This document shows, piece by piece, positions 49,192-58,140 of a stretch of 64,000 nucleotides of DNA. Both the position numbers and the translations under genes were made by a program. Within the stretch, counting starts at the first letter, position 1; each line of letters opens with the position of its first letter. The DNA is from Agromyces intestinalis (GTDB taxonomy: Bacteria; Actinomycetota; Actinomycetes; Actinomycetales; Microbacteriaceae), in assembly GCF_008365295.1 (NCBI RefSeq), contig NZ_CP043505.1, positions 930,001-994,000 of the forward strand, written 5' to 3'. Below the pieces are notes generated by a model. The model saw nothing but the letters and a program-made list of their open reading frames with translations. It ran no database searches and was not told the origin of the DNA.

Positions 49192-49797
49192 TCAGCCGGC
49201 GTGCCCGTCGAAGAGCAGCGTCGGCACCGGCCCGAACAGCCCCGCTCGCACCCGCAGGCGCCGTACGTCGTCGCCGGCGAAGCCGGCCGCGGCGAGGTTG
49301 GCGGCGGTGTCGCGGTCCCAGTGGCAGCCGTGGCAGAACCGCACCGACAGCGGGGTGGCGGTGCGCTGGACGACGCGCTTGACGGTGCGGGGCGGTGCCA
49401 CGACGTGATCGACGAACACCACCCGGCCGCCCGGCACGAGCACGCGGCGCACCTCGGCGAGCGCCGCGGCGGGGTCGGTCACCGAGCAGAGCACGTAGGT
49501 GCCGACGACGGCGTCGACCGACGCGTCGGGCAGCGGAATCCGCTCGGCCACCCCGTCGATGGGCGCAGCCTCGTGCCGCCACTCGCGCGCGCGGGTCGCG
49601 AGTTCGGTACGGCGGTCGGCGTCGGGTTCCAGGCCGATCCACGTGACATCCGGATGCAGCGCACCGAAGTTCTCGCCGTCGCCCGCGCCGATCTCGAGCA
49701 CGCGGCCTCGTACCCGGCCGACGAACTCGCGTTCGAGCTCGTCGAGCGCGTCGTCGTCGATGAGCGGCGGGCTGGTGCGATCGGTCATCCCGGCCAT
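49192..49797 (-). CDS. Class I SAM-dependent methyltransferase
   Basis: 201 residues (the ATG at 49788 is an alternative start, 9 bases in). SAM motif VLEIGAGDGENFGAL, acidic loop IGLEPDADR, and post-motif VDAVVGTYVLCSVTDPAAALAEVRRVLVPGGRVVFVDHV are those of Methyltransf_11 proteins. HGCHWDRDTAANLAAAGF resembles the thiopurine/METTL7-like branch. Substrate unknown. Confidence 0.9.
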   Translation of the reverse strand: MAGMTDRTSPPLIDDDALDELEREFVGRVRGRVLEIGAGDGENFGALHPDVTWIGLEPDADRRTELATRAREWRHEAAPIDGVAERIPLPDASVDAVVGTYVLCSVTDPAAALAEVRRVLVPGGRVVFVDHVVAPPRTVKRVVQRTATPLSVRFCHGCHWDRDTAANLAAAGFAGDDVRRLRVRAGLFGPVPTLLFDGHAG

Positions 49798-49832
49798 GCG
49801 ACCACGCTTCGTCGGCGACGTCAACCGGGCGC

Positions 49833-50426
49833 TCAGGCGACGGCGTCGCCGAGCAGTTCGGCCAACGGCACGCCGCCCGCGGTGTGCACCGTCCAGCCGG
49901 AGGCATCCGCTTCGATCAGCGAGGCCGAGCAGTTGTCGAGCTTGGGGTAGTCGGCGGCATCGTGCCCGGTGATCTCGGCGAGCGTGCGTCGGATGAGCGT
50001 GCCGTGCGCGACGGCGAGCACGCTGCGGCCGGGGTGGTCGGCGCGGATGCGCTCGAGCCCGCGCAGGCCGCGCGGGCCGACCTCGGCGGCGGGCTCGGCG
50101 TTCGGGATCGTGTCGCGCACGGGCCAGCGGTGCCGCACCTCGGCGACGAGCATGCCCTCGGCGTCGCCGAACTCCTCTTCGACGAGCTCGTCGTAGGCCC
50201 CGCCGAGTTCGATGCCGAGCTCGGCGGCGAGGATCGCGGCGGTCTCGCGGGCGCGGCCGAGGGTGGAGGAGACGACGAGGTTCCACGGGGCGAGGGCGGC
50301 GATGCCGGATGCCGCGGCTCGCGCCTGCGCGCGGCCGGTCGCGTTCAGCGGGATGTCGGCGCGGCCTTGCATGCGCAGCGCGAGGTTCCAGTCGGTCTGA
50401 CCGTGGCGGATGAGAGCGAGCAGCAC
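49833..50426 (-). CDS. Histidine phosphatase family protein (phosphoglycerate mutase-like)
   Basis: 197 residues, GTG start (VLLALIRHGQTDWN). The RHG motif with catalytic His, SSTLGRARETAAIL, the acid EEEFGDAEGM and late VAHGTLIRRTL complete the catalytic pocket. Such small proteins are phosphatases for metabolites (for example alpha-ribazole phosphate or sugar phosphates). Substrate not predictable. Confidence 0.92.
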   Translation of the reverse strand: MLLALIRHGQTDWNLALRMQGRADIPLNATGRAQARAAASGIAALAPWNLVVSSTLGRARETAAILAAELGIELGGAYDELVEEEFGDAEGMLVAEVRHRWPVRDTIPNAEPAAEVGPRGLRGLERIRADHPGRSVLAVAHGTLIRRTLAEITGHDAADYPKLDNCSASLIEADASGWTVHTAGGVPLAELLGDAVA

Positions 50427-50474
50427 CCGCCGAGCCTACCGGCACCCGGCTGGGAGCAGGGTCGGAGGGCGGTG

Positions 50475-51017
50475 TCAGCCGCCGCCGAGACCGACGCGGT
50501 CGGGCACCTGCGCTGCGACGGTGGGCAGCCACCGGTCGACGTCGGGCCAGGCTCGTCCGGTGGGAAGCCTGCGCAGCAGGCGCGCGAGGGAGTCATCGGC
50601 GTCGGACCAGGGGATGACCCGCGTCGGCGAGGCCTCGGCGACGACGCCGAGCCACCAGTGCTTCCAGGTGGTCGGCAGGCTCTCGGGGTGCAGCACGACG
50701 TAGTAGTCGGGCACGTGGATGGCTCGGCGGGCGGATGCCTCGACGGCGCGTTCGATCTCGAGCTCCAGCACCTCGAACGTCGACTGGTCGTCGAAGAACT
50801 CGACCCACGCCGCTGCGACATGGCCGAGCGGGTCGTGGTCATGCACGACGTACGGTTTCGCGCCGGCGGCCGACCACCGCGAGACGTCGGCATCCGAGGC
50901 ATCCGGCGCATCGCCGAAGGTGGCCGCGCGCACGTTCGGGAACCGCTCGAGGGCGTGGATCGCGGTCGCCGCCTCATCGCCGACGACGACCAGCGTGGTG
51001 CTGACCGGTGGCTCCAT
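50475..51017 (-). CDS. Conserved-looking hypothetical protein
   Basis: 180 residues, soluble. Blocks such as PNVRAATFGDAPDASDADV, KPYVVHDHDPLGHVAAAWVEFF, VPDYYVVLHPESLPTTWKHWWLGVV and LARLLRRLPTGRAWPD have the look of a real, folded protein. I do not recognise a family. It lies 24 bases after the cytochrome b-like gene in the same direction. Confidence 0.75.
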   Translation of the reverse strand: MEPPVSTTLVVVGDEAATAIHALERFPNVRAATFGDAPDASDADVSRWSAAGAKPYVVHDHDPLGHVAAAWVEFFDDQSTFEVLELEIERAVEASARRAIHVPDYYVVLHPESLPTTWKHWWLGVVAEASPTRVIPWSDADDSLARLLRRLPTGRAWPDVDRWLPTVAAQVPDRVGLGGG

Positions 51018-51041
51018 TTCCGCAGTCTACGACGGCGACGG

Positions 51042-51998
51042 CTATGACACCGGCGGCCTCGCCGGAGGCATCCGTCGCACCTGACCGGTCTTCTCGGCGA
51101 CCGGAAGCAGCATGAGGGGCCGTGCGAGCACCCAGCCGATCGCCATCACCGCGACCGACACCGCGAACACGGCGAACCCGACCCAGTCGTCGACGTCGCG
51201 CGACGCGTACATGACGTTGAGGTTGCGCAGCACCCCGGTCGCGAACACGAGCACGACGTGCACGAACGTGAACGCCAGCAGGAACAGCATGGTCGGGAAG
51301 TGCCAGGCCCGCGCGAACCTCTCAGAGGGCAGCCCGGTCAGCCGGCCCGTAGCCGGCCACACCGGCGAGAGCCGCAGCCCGGTCAGCACCGCGACAGGAG
51401 CTGCGATGAACACGACGACGAAGTAGCTCAACACCTGCAACGCGTTGTAGACCACCCACGCGTTCTCGATCGGCCACTCGAGCGACGCGTACTGCAGCCC
51501 GACCGAGATCGCGTTCGGCACGATGCTCCAGTCGGTCGGCACGATACGCACCCACTGCCCGGTCGCGAACAGCAGCGCGACGTAGACGAGGCCGTTCAGC
51601 ACCCAGAACGCGTCGACCCACAGGTGCAGCCACAGCGAGATGCCGAGGCGCCGCGGCGTGCGCTTCGTTCGGGGCCAGCGGCTGTTGTCGCGGGTCCAGA
51701 ACGCCGACGGCCGCTGCTTCTGGCGCAGGATGAGCCCCGTACGCACGAGCATGACCAAGAGGAAGGCATTGAAGAAGTGCTGCCAACCGACCCACGCCGG
51801 AATCCCGACGGGCGCCCAGTCGGGCAGCGGCGCCTCGCCCGGGAACTCCTCGAGGAACGCGGCGACCTCGGGAAAGGTGCGCAGCCACTTCGCGAGCACG
51901 ACCACGATCGCGAATGCGACGACCGCGACGAGCGCCCACCGGGCGACGCGCTTCCACGAGACGTCGGCGAGCGCGGTGCGGATGGTGGGGTCGGGCAC
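51042..51998 (-). CDS. Cytochrome b/b6-domain (cytochrome b561-like) membrane protein
   Basis: 318 residues, GTG start. About six transmembrane helices with histidines placed as haem ligands: WQHFFN, SLWLHLWVD, ARAWHFPTM, FTFVHVVLVF. The overall plan fits the DUF4405/thiosulfate reductase-type cytochrome b group, which carries electrons through the membrane. No partner oxidoreductase gene lies next to it (molybdopterin-type partners are common), so its redox partner is elsewhere or absent. Confidence 0.82.
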   Translation of the reverse strand: MPDPTIRTALADVSWKRVARWALVAVVAFAIVVVLAKWLRTFPEVAAFLEEFPGEAPLPDWAPVGIPAWVGWQHFFNAFLLVMLVRTGLILRQKQRPSAFWTRDNSRWPRTKRTPRRLGISLWLHLWVDAFWVLNGLVYVALLFATGQWVRIVPTDWSIVPNAISVGLQYASLEWPIENAWVVYNALQVLSYFVVVFIAAPVAVLTGLRLSPVWPATGRLTGLPSERFARAWHFPTMLFLLAFTFVHVVLVFATGVLRNLNVMYASRDVDDWVGFAVFAVSVAVMAIGWVLARPLMLLPVAEKTGQVRRMPPARPPVS

Positions 51999-52034
51999 CA
52001 GATCACGATGGCAAACCGGATGCCCCGATGCAAA

Positions 52035-52487
52035 CTACGTCGCCATCGTGTCCGTACCGTCGCTCAGGACGGCGGAGATCAGGCCGAAGACGTTGTGGTC
52101 GGGGTCGAGCAGGTAGCCGACGCGGCCGACGCCCGGCAGGTCCTCGAGCGGCACCGACTCGATCGCGCCGAGTTCGAGTGCCTTCGCGAAGCTCTCGTCG
52201 GCGTCGTCGACGCCGATCACGACGGTGCAGCCGTTCACCGGCGCACCGATCTCGGGTGCCGACCCGTCGCTCTCGGGCACCCCGGGGGCACCGCGTCGGG
52301 TCAGCCCGCCGTTGATGCCGTGCCCGGCTTCGCCGGCGTTGCGGATCGACCCCTCGCCGGTGTCGATGACCCAGTACTCCTGGTCGCCGAACTGCGTGAA
52401 CTCCCACCCGAACAACCCGGTGTAGAAGTCGATGAGCCGCTGCGGCTCGGACGCGTGGATCTCGAAGTGGACGACGAGGCTCGCCAT
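52035..52487 (-). CDS. VOC-family (glyoxalase/bleomycin resistance-like) protein
   Basis: 150 residues, start behind GGGGGAACC. Two beta-alpha-beta-beta-beta units typical of VOC proteins: VVHFEIHASEPQRLIDFYTGLFGWEF and VVIGVDDADESFAKALELGAIESVPLEDLPGVGRVGYLLDPDHNVFGLI. Metal-binding or resistance function cannot be told apart. Confidence 0.9.
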   Translation of the reverse strand: MASLVVHFEIHASEPQRLIDFYTGLFGWEFTQFGDQEYWVIDTGEGSIRNAGEAGHGINGGLTRRGAPGVPESDGSAPEIGAPVNGCTVVIGVDDADESFAKALELGAIESVPLEDLPGVGRVGYLLDPDHNVFGLISAVLSDGTDTMAT

Positions 52488-52652
52488 GGTTCCCCCTTGC
52501 GGTTTCGGCCGGTGCCTGCCGCTGCCGGTCCGTCGCGGACACGCTCACGCGTCACGCTACGCCGTGTGCAACGCCGCCTCCACCCCTCGTCGTTGACGCG
52601 GGCCCCGCCGCAGACGAGGATCGGCCTCGAACGCTTCGAGATCGGAGACCGG

Positions 52653-52850
52653 ATGCCTCGCTACGAGCCGCACGGACACGACGACGGCAGCACGCGGGTC
52701 GGCGACGAGCACGACGTCGCCGACGAGCGCGCGCATCCCGACGAACCGCACCCGCGCATCGTGTCGACCGCGCGGTTCGACGAGCTTCGCGAGGACTACT
52801 GCCGCCGATGCGGCATCGCGCTCGTGCCCGGCGAGGCGCACCTGCATTGA
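52653..52850 (+). CDS. Small hypothetical protein with a C-terminal CxxC
   Basis: 65 residues behind CGGAGACCGG. His/Asp-rich and acidic (EPHGHDDGSTRVGDEHDVADERAHPDEPHP), then a helix and YCRRCGIALVPGEAHLH, which could hold a zinc ion with the late His. It is the only plausible gene in the gap of about 390 bases between the VOC and GH35 genes. The region 52488-52652 otherwise shows nothing clear. Confidence 0.55.
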   Translation: MPRYEPHGHDDGSTRVGDEHDVADERAHPDEPHPRIVSTARFDELREDYCRRCGIALVPGEAHLH

Positions 52851-52874
52851 GCGGCTCGCACCGCCCCTGCGGGA

Positions 52875-54662
52875 TCAGACGTCGGTGTGCCCCAGCATCG
52901 GCCCGGCGATGAAGCGCGCGGATGCCTCTGCGAGCGCCTCGAGCTCGAGCACGACGAGCTCGTTGCGCTCACGCCTCGTCACCGGCCCGGGCACGATGAG
53001 GGTGCGCTGGGGTCCGCGCCGCCAGTAGCGGCCGAGCAGGACTCCGTTCACCCAGACGAGCCCCTTGCCCCAGTCGCCGGTGTCGAGGAACAGGTCGGCC
53101 GGTTCGTCGAGGTCGAACGCAGTGGTCCAGAACCGCGGGCCGGCCACTGGGCCGGCCTCGGCAACGGCCCACTCGCGCGCGAGCCCCGGCACACGATCGA
53201 GGTCGAGCGGGCGGGCGCGCCAGCCGCGCAGCCGGTCGCCGTCGAGCGCGACGCCGCCGATCAGCCCCTTGTGCTCGCCGATCCGCGGGCCGTAATTCAC
53301 CCGACCCTGGTCTTCGACGATGAGCGCGAGCTCGCCCCTGGCGTCGGGCAGTGCGATCGCCCGCTCGTGGGCGTCGCGGGCGAGCAGGCCGACGGGCGCA
53401 CCGTCGATGAGCACCCACGCGCGGTCGCGCACCTCGTCGCCGACGACGAGGGTCGCCGACCGCGGGGCATCCGTGCCGTCGGCTTCGCTCGCTCTGCTCG
53501 GCAGCGTCGTCGTGAAGATCGCGATGCCGCGGTCGTGCGCGAGGTCGTCGAAGCTCGGCAGCGCGTCGTGGTCGGATGCCTCGCCCAGCCGGTCGGCGAC
53601 GGCGATGAGCGCCGGGCCGGGCACGAGCGGCGCCGTGAGCTCGGGCGCGTCGGGCGCCGACGCCGGCAACTCGTCGGGCACGGGCGCGTACTTGGCGATG
53701 ACCTCGCGGAAGGCGAAGAACTTCTCGGTCGGATGCCCCGCCTCATCCAGCGGCGCGTCGTAGTCGTAGCTCGTGGTGATCGGCGCGTAACGCCCCTTGT
53801 CGTTCGCACCGTTCGTGAGGCCGAAGTTCGTGCCGCCGTGGAACATGTAGATGTTGACCGATCCGCCCGCGGCGAGCAGCGCGTCGAGTTCCGCGGCACT
53901 CGCCGCGGCATCCGTCTCGTGGTGGTGCGACCCCCAGTCGTCGAACCAACCGCACCAGAACTCCATGCACATGAGCGGCCCGGTGGGCTGGGCCTCGCGC
54001 AGTGTCGTCAGCCGCTGCGCGGTGTGCGAGCCGAACGAGCCGGTCTTGTGGAGGCCAGGCAGGCCGCCGTCGGCGAGCATCTGCGGCGTCGGCTGGTCGA
54101 TCGTGATGAGCGGCACGGTGATGCCCGACTCGCGCGTGACCTGGACGAGCGTTTCGAGGTAGTCCTTGTCGGCGCCGTACGCACCGTACTCGTTCTCGAT
54201 CTGGACGAGCACGACCGGGCCGCCGACGTCGATCTGGCGGGGCACGACGATCTCGGAGACGTGCTCGAGATAGTCTGCGACCGCCTCGAGGTAGCGCGGC
54301 TCGCTACGGCGGATGCCGACCTCGGGGTCGCGGAAGAGCCAGGCGGGCAGACCGCCGTTGTCCCACTCGGCGCAGATGTACGGGCCGGGGCGCACGATCG
54401 CATGCAGGCCCTCGGCGGCGACGAGGTCGAGGAACCGACCGAGGTCGAGGTCGCCGTCGGCTCGCCACTGGCCGCGCCGCGGTTCGTGCGCGTTCCACGC
54501 GACGTAGGTCTCGATGGTGTTGAGGCCCATCAGCCTGGCTTTGCGGATTCGGTCTGCCCACAGGTCGGGGTGGACGCGGAAGTAGTGCAGCGCCCCCGAG
54601 AGGATGCGGTGCGGTCGCCCGTCGAGTTCGAAGTCGGTCGGGCCGATCGCGAAGCGGCTCAT
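52875..54662 (-). CDS. GH35 beta-galactosidase
   Basis: 595 residues, usual for the bacterial GH35 group. Catalytic acid/base E158 is in VQIENEYGAYG and nucleophile E234 in MCMEFWCGWFDDWG; HYFRVHPDLWADRIRKARLMGLNTIETYVAWNAHEP and GGTNFG are family hallmarks. Beta-sandwich domains follow (about 390-590), ending WVNGVLLGRYW. No signal peptide, so it acts on imported galactosides. It follows the binding-protein gene after a hairpin and is the last gene of the importer operon. Confidence 0.95.
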   Translation of the reverse strand: MSRFAIGPTDFELDGRPHRILSGALHYFRVHPDLWADRIRKARLMGLNTIETYVAWNAHEPRRGQWRADGDLDLGRFLDLVAAEGLHAIVRPGPYICAEWDNGGLPAWLFRDPEVGIRRSEPRYLEAVADYLEHVSEIVVPRQIDVGGPVVLVQIENEYGAYGADKDYLETLVQVTRESGITVPLITIDQPTPQMLADGGLPGLHKTGSFGSHTAQRLTTLREAQPTGPLMCMEFWCGWFDDWGSHHHETDAAASAAELDALLAAGGSVNIYMFHGGTNFGLTNGANDKGRYAPITTSYDYDAPLDEAGHPTEKFFAFREVIAKYAPVPDELPASAPDAPELTAPLVPGPALIAVADRLGEASDHDALPSFDDLAHDRGIAIFTTTLPSRASEADGTDAPRSATLVVGDEVRDRAWVLIDGAPVGLLARDAHERAIALPDARGELALIVEDQGRVNYGPRIGEHKGLIGGVALDGDRLRGWRARPLDLDRVPGLAREWAVAEAGPVAGPRFWTTAFDLDEPADLFLDTGDWGKGLVWVNGVLLGRYWRRGPQRTLIVPGPVTRRERNELVVLELEALAEASARFIAGPMLGHTDV

Positions 54663-54691
54663 TGTTCTCCTGTGGTGCGGGGTGGAAACGC

Positions 54692-54718
54692 GTGGGGGCG
54701 GCAGGTCGCCGCCCCCAC
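54692..54718 (-). terminator. Intercistronic hairpin between binding protein and GH35
   Basis: An 11-bp perfect GC stem (GTGGGGGCGGC/GCCGCCCCCAC) with a 5-base loop, 13 bases after the binding-protein stop on the minus strand. It mirrors the hairpin after the XylF-like gene, so it may raise binding protein over GH35 levels. Confidence 0.7.
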
Positions 54719-54731
54719 CCGGTCGGACGGG

Positions 54732-56075
54732 CTACTTGTTGACGCTGAAGCCCTGATCGTTGCCGTAGGCGACGAGCTTGTCCTGCCAGTCGGCGAGGCC
54801 GTCGTTCAGGTCGCTCGCGTTCGCGTACGCCTGGCCGACCGTATCGCCGAAGATGCTGTTCGCGTACACCTGGTACGGCAGGTACTGCCATCCGCTCGAG
54901 ACGTCCTTCGAGGCCTGCACGAGCACCTCGTTGATCTTCTGGCCGCCGAAGTAGTCGGACTCGTACGCCAGGAAGCCGGGGTCGTTCAGCTCTGCGGTGG
55001 TCGACGGGAACCCGCCCGATGCGAGGAAGATCTCGATCGACGCGGGGTCGCTGTTCAGCCAACGCAGGAACGCCGCCGCCAGTGCCGGGTTCTTGGACTG
55101 CTTCGTCACCGACTGGCCACCGCCGCCGTTCTCGGCCGACACCGCGGTGCCGTCGTAGGTCGGCATCGGGGCGACCGCCCAGTCGCCGGCCGCGTCGGCC
55201 ACGCTCGACTCGAGCACGCCGGGCATCCAGGCACCGGTCACGAGCGTCGCGATCGACCCGTCGGCGAGGCCCTGGTACCACTCGTCGGTCCAGCCGGGCG
55301 TCGGCGAAAGCAGGCCCTCCTGCACGAGCTGGTTCCAGACGCCGGTCCACTGCTGGGTGCCCTCGTCGGCGAGGTCGATCGTGATGTCGGTGCCGTCGAC
55401 CTGGAACGGGCGGCCGCCGGCCTGCCAGATCATGCTGGTCGTGAATCCGGCGTCGCCGGTGTCGGAGGTGATGTACTTCGTCGGGTCGGCGGTGTGCAGC
55501 TGCCGGGCCGCGTCGGCGTACTCGTCCCAGGTGGCGGGCACGGCGATGCCGTACTGGTCGAAGACCGCCTTGTTGTAGAACAGCGCCATGGGGCCCGAGT
55601 CCTGCGGCAGGCCGACGAGCTTGCCGCCGACGTTCACGGCGCCCCAGGTCGACGCGCTGAACTGGTCTTCGAGCGAGTCGAGGCCATATTGTCCGAGGTC
55701 GAGGAGCGAGTCCGACAGGGCGAACTGCGGGATCGCGTAGTACTCGATCTGCACGACGTCGGGGGCGCCCGAGCCCGCCTTGATCGCATTCTGCAGCTTC
55801 GTGTACTCGTCGGTGTTCGTGCCGGCGTTGACGAGCTCGACGTCGACGTTCGGGTACGCCTCCTCGAACGCGGCGACCTGCGCCTCGGCGCTGGGGGTCC
55901 AGCTCCAGTACGTGATCGTGCCGCCCTGTTCGAGCGCGGCGTCGAGGTCGGAGGCCCCGCCCGAACCCGACTCGCCGCCAGACGAGGGCGAGCAGGCGGC
56001 GAGGGCCGCCGTTGCGATCGCGGCGGTCGCCGCGACGGCCAGCGTGCGCCGGAGGGCGCTGTGGTGGTTGGACAT
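54732..56075 (-). CDS. CUT1-type sugar ABC transporter substrate-binding lipoprotein
   Basis: 447 residues. The ATG at 56075 is chosen because it follows AAGGGAACC and starts a lipoprotein signal (MSNHHSALRRTLAVAATAAI... lipobox ALAAC, C28). The mature protein is an SBP_bac_1-type fold: GTITYWSWTPSAEAQVAAFEEAYPNVDVELVNAG, GLPQDSGPMALFYNKAVFDQYGI, WDEYADAARQL, GAWMPGVLES. It would bring a galactoside or related oligosaccharide to the two permeases. The order permease-permease-SBP-enzyme is slightly unusual; SBP is more often first. Confidence 0.92.
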   Translation of the reverse strand: MSNHHSALRRTLAVAATAAIATAALAACSPSSGGESGSGGASDLDAALEQGGTITYWSWTPSAEAQVAAFEEAYPNVDVELVNAGTNTDEYTKLQNAIKAGSGAPDVVQIEYYAIPQFALSDSLLDLGQYGLDSLEDQFSASTWGAVNVGGKLVGLPQDSGPMALFYNKAVFDQYGIAVPATWDEYADAARQLHTADPTKYITSDTGDAGFTTSMIWQAGGRPFQVDGTDITIDLADEGTQQWTGVWNQLVQEGLLSPTPGWTDEWYQGLADGSIATLVTGAWMPGVLESSVADAAGDWAVAPMPTYDGTAVSAENGGGGQSVTKQSKNPALAAAFLRWLNSDPASIEIFLASGGFPSTTAELNDPGFLAYESDYFGGQKINEVLVQASKDVSSGWQYLPYQVYANSIFGDTVGQAYANASDLNDGLADWQDKLVAYGNDQGFSVNK

Positions 56076-56151
56076 GTGCGGGGTTCCCTTCACTTCTTCG
56101 TGCTGTGCGTGGTGCATGGGGTGGTGCGCGTCGACGAGCGACGCGGGCGCG

Positions 56152-57093
56152 TCACTGCTTGACGCTTCCGGCGCTGAGCCCCGACTGCCAGAACCGCTGC
56201 AAGCCGAGGAACGCGACGACGATGGGGATGATCGTGAGGAGCGACCCCGTGATCACCAGGTTGTAGATGGGCTGGGCGCTCACGCCGGTCGCCTGCGCGC
56301 TCCATTGGTTGAGCCCGACCGTGAGCGGATACCACGCCGGGTCGCTCAGCATGATGAGCGGCAGGAAGTAGTTGTTCCAGGTCGCCACCACGGTGAACAG
56401 CAGCACCGTCACGATGCCGGGCGCGAGGAGGCGGATCGAGATCGTGAAGAACGTGCGGAACTCGCCCGCGCCGTCCATGCGGGCGGCCTCGAGCAGTTCG
56501 GTCGGCACCGAGTCGACGGCGTACACCCAGACCAGATAGAGGCCGAACGGGCTGATCAGCGACGGGATGATGATCGCCCACGGCGTGTTCGTCAGGCCGA
56601 GGCTCGAGAACAGCAGGAACGTCGGCACCGCAAGCGCCGTGCCCGGCACCGCGATCGCCCCGAGCACCACGGCGAAGATCGCCCGGCGCCCGGCGAACCG
56701 GAACTTCGCGAGCCCGTATCCTGCGAGCGTCGCGAGCAGGGTCGCACCGCCCGCGCCCACCACGACGTAGAGCAGCGTGTTGCCGAGCCAGCGCAGGAAG
56801 ATGCCGTCGCGGTAGGTCAGCGTCTCCCAGATGTTCTGGAACAGCACGAAGTCGTCGTCGAACCAGAGCCCGAAGCTCGAGAACAACCCGGCCTGGGTCT
56901 TCGTCGAGTTGATGACGAGCCAGAGGATGGGCACCAGCGCGTAGATCGCGAGCAGCACCATGAGGATCGTGAACGCGACCGACTTGCGCGGACGCAATGG
57001 CGAGACCGGGTGCCGGCCGCGAGCGCCGCGACCTTCGCCACCACCGCGTCGCGAGGCATCCGCCGTGGTCATCGCCTCGGTGAGCGTGGTCAT
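56152..57093 (-). CDS. CUT1-type sugar ABC permease (MalG-like)
   Basis: 313 residues, six transmembrane helices after a basic N terminus. The EAA loop is EAARMDGAGEFRTFFTISIRLLAPG; NTLLYVVVGAGGATLLATLAGYGLAKFRF and NNYFLPLIMLSD are MalG-family blocks. The start overlaps the stop of the partner permease by ATGA. No ATPase is encoded nearby, so a shared MsiK-like ATPase must power it. Confidence 0.93.
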   Translation of the reverse strand: MTTLTEAMTTADASRRGGGEGRGARGRHPVSPLRPRKSVAFTILMVLLAIYALVPILWLVINSTKTQAGLFSSFGLWFDDDFVLFQNIWETLTYRDGIFLRWLGNTLLYVVVGAGGATLLATLAGYGLAKFRFAGRRAIFAVVLGAIAVPGTALAVPTFLLFSSLGLTNTPWAIIIPSLISPFGLYLVWVYAVDSVPTELLEAARMDGAGEFRTFFTISIRLLAPGIVTVLLFTVVATWNNYFLPLIMLSDPAWYPLTVGLNQWSAQATGVSAQPIYNLVITGSLLTIIPIVVAFLGLQRFWQSGLSAGSVKQ

Positions 57094-58040
57094 CGCACCT
57101 CCTTGCGCGAACCGCGCAGCTGCACGACGTACGCGATCACCGCGGTGATCACGCCCATGACGATCGCGACCGTCGCCGAGTAGTTGTACTGCTGGCCCGC
57201 GAACGACAGGTTGTAGGCGTACATGTTCGGGGTGAAGAACGTCGTGATGATGTTCGGTGCGAGCGTGCGCAGGATGTTCGGCTCGTTGAAGAGCTGGAAG
57301 CTGCCGATGATCGAGAAGATCGTCGCGATCACGATGGCCCCGCGCAGTGCCGGGATCTTGATGGCGGTGATGACCCGGGTCGGCCCGGCGCCGTCGATCG
57401 CTGCGGCTTCGTAGAGCTCGGTCGGGATCACCTTCAGCGCCGAGTAGAAGATCAGCATGTTGTAGCCGACGAACTCCCAGGTCACGATGTTGCCGATCGA
57501 GACGAGGATCCAGTCGCGCGCGAAGGGGGCGATGGCGGATGCTCCGAGCCAGTCGTTCACGTTGCCGACGAGTCCGAACTTGTCGCCGTAGATGAACCCC
57601 CACATGAGCACCGCGACGACGGCGGGCACCGCGTACGGCAGGAAGACCGCGATGCGGAAGAACCCCGATGCGTGCAGCCGGGCGCTGTCGATGGCGAGGG
57701 CCGCGACGAGGGCGATCGCGAGCATGATCGGCACTTGGACGACGAGGAACAGGAGGACCCGGAGGAAGCCGTCCCAGAACTGGGGATCCTCGAGCAGCTG
57801 CGCGTAGTTCTGGAGGCCCACGAAAGCGTTGCCGCCCACCAGTTGTTCGCGGAACAGGCTGAGCCAGATCGAGTACGCGACCGGTGCGATGAACACGAGC
57901 AGGAACACGATGAGGAACGGCGCGGTGAACGCGAGGCCCTTCCACTCGTTGCGGTTCACCCGCCGGGGCCGACGCGGTCGCCCCGATGGCGCCGCGTTCG
58001 GGGGCCGCAGCGCGGTCGAGGGGTGGGACATCGTCGTCAT
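57090..58040 (-). CDS. CUT1-type sugar ABC permease (MalF-like)
   Basis: 316 residues, six transmembrane helices. Start ATG behind GGAAGCG; an inner ATG at 58031 is an alternative. Its EAA loop is EAAAIDGAGPTRVITAIKIPALRG and the N-terminal block is GLAFTAPFLIVFLLVFIAPVAYSIWLSL. First gene of the importer-GH35 operon, preceded by two operators shared with the divergent LacI gene. Confidence 0.93.
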   Translation of the reverse strand: MTTMSHPSTALRPPNAAPSGRPRRPRRVNRNEWKGLAFTAPFLIVFLLVFIAPVAYSIWLSLFREQLVGGNAFVGLQNYAQLLEDPQFWDGFLRVLLFLVVQVPIMLAIALVAALAIDSARLHASGFFRIAVFLPYAVPAVVAVLMWGFIYGDKFGLVGNVNDWLGASAIAPFARDWILVSIGNIVTWEFVGYNMLIFYSALKVIPTELYEAAAIDGAGPTRVITAIKIPALRGAIVIATIFSIIGSFQLFNEPNILRTLAPNIITTFFTPNMYAYNLSFAGQQYNYSATVAIVMGVITAVIAYVVQLRGSRKEVR

Positions 58041-58056
58041 TCGCTTCCAATCGGCG

Positions 58057-58074
58057 CATGTTCACGTCAACATG
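58057..58074. promoter_or_regulatory. Operator 1 of the galactoside locus
   Basis: CATGTTCACGTCAACATG, a near-perfect palindrome (TGTT-c-ACGT-c-AACA) of LacI/GalR type, 17 bases upstream of the MalF-like start codon. Confidence 0.85.
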
Positions 58075-58090
58075 GGTGAGGGCAGAGTAG

Positions 58091-58108
58091 CATGTTCACG
58101 TCAACATG
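58091..58108. promoter_or_regulatory. Operator 2 of the galactoside locus
   Basis: An exact copy of operator 1, 34 bases further on (about three helical turns) and 33 bases before the LacI start. Two identical sites in phase allow cooperative binding by the adjacent LacI protein, controlling both directions. Confidence 0.85.
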
Positions 58109-58140
58109 CGCCACCCTGTGCAGACGACCCGAGGAGTGCC

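Noticed and set aside
51258-52652. Long plus-strand frame leading into the 65-residue protein
   Set aside because: It runs antisense through the cytochrome b-like and VOC genes; only the final part with its own ribosome site is plausible.
52887-56162. 1091-codon open frame on the plus strand opposite GH35 and the binding protein
   Set aside because: It spans two well-recognised minus-strand genes and a hairpin, has low-complexity Arg/Glu/Val content and no ribosome site; an antisense shadow.
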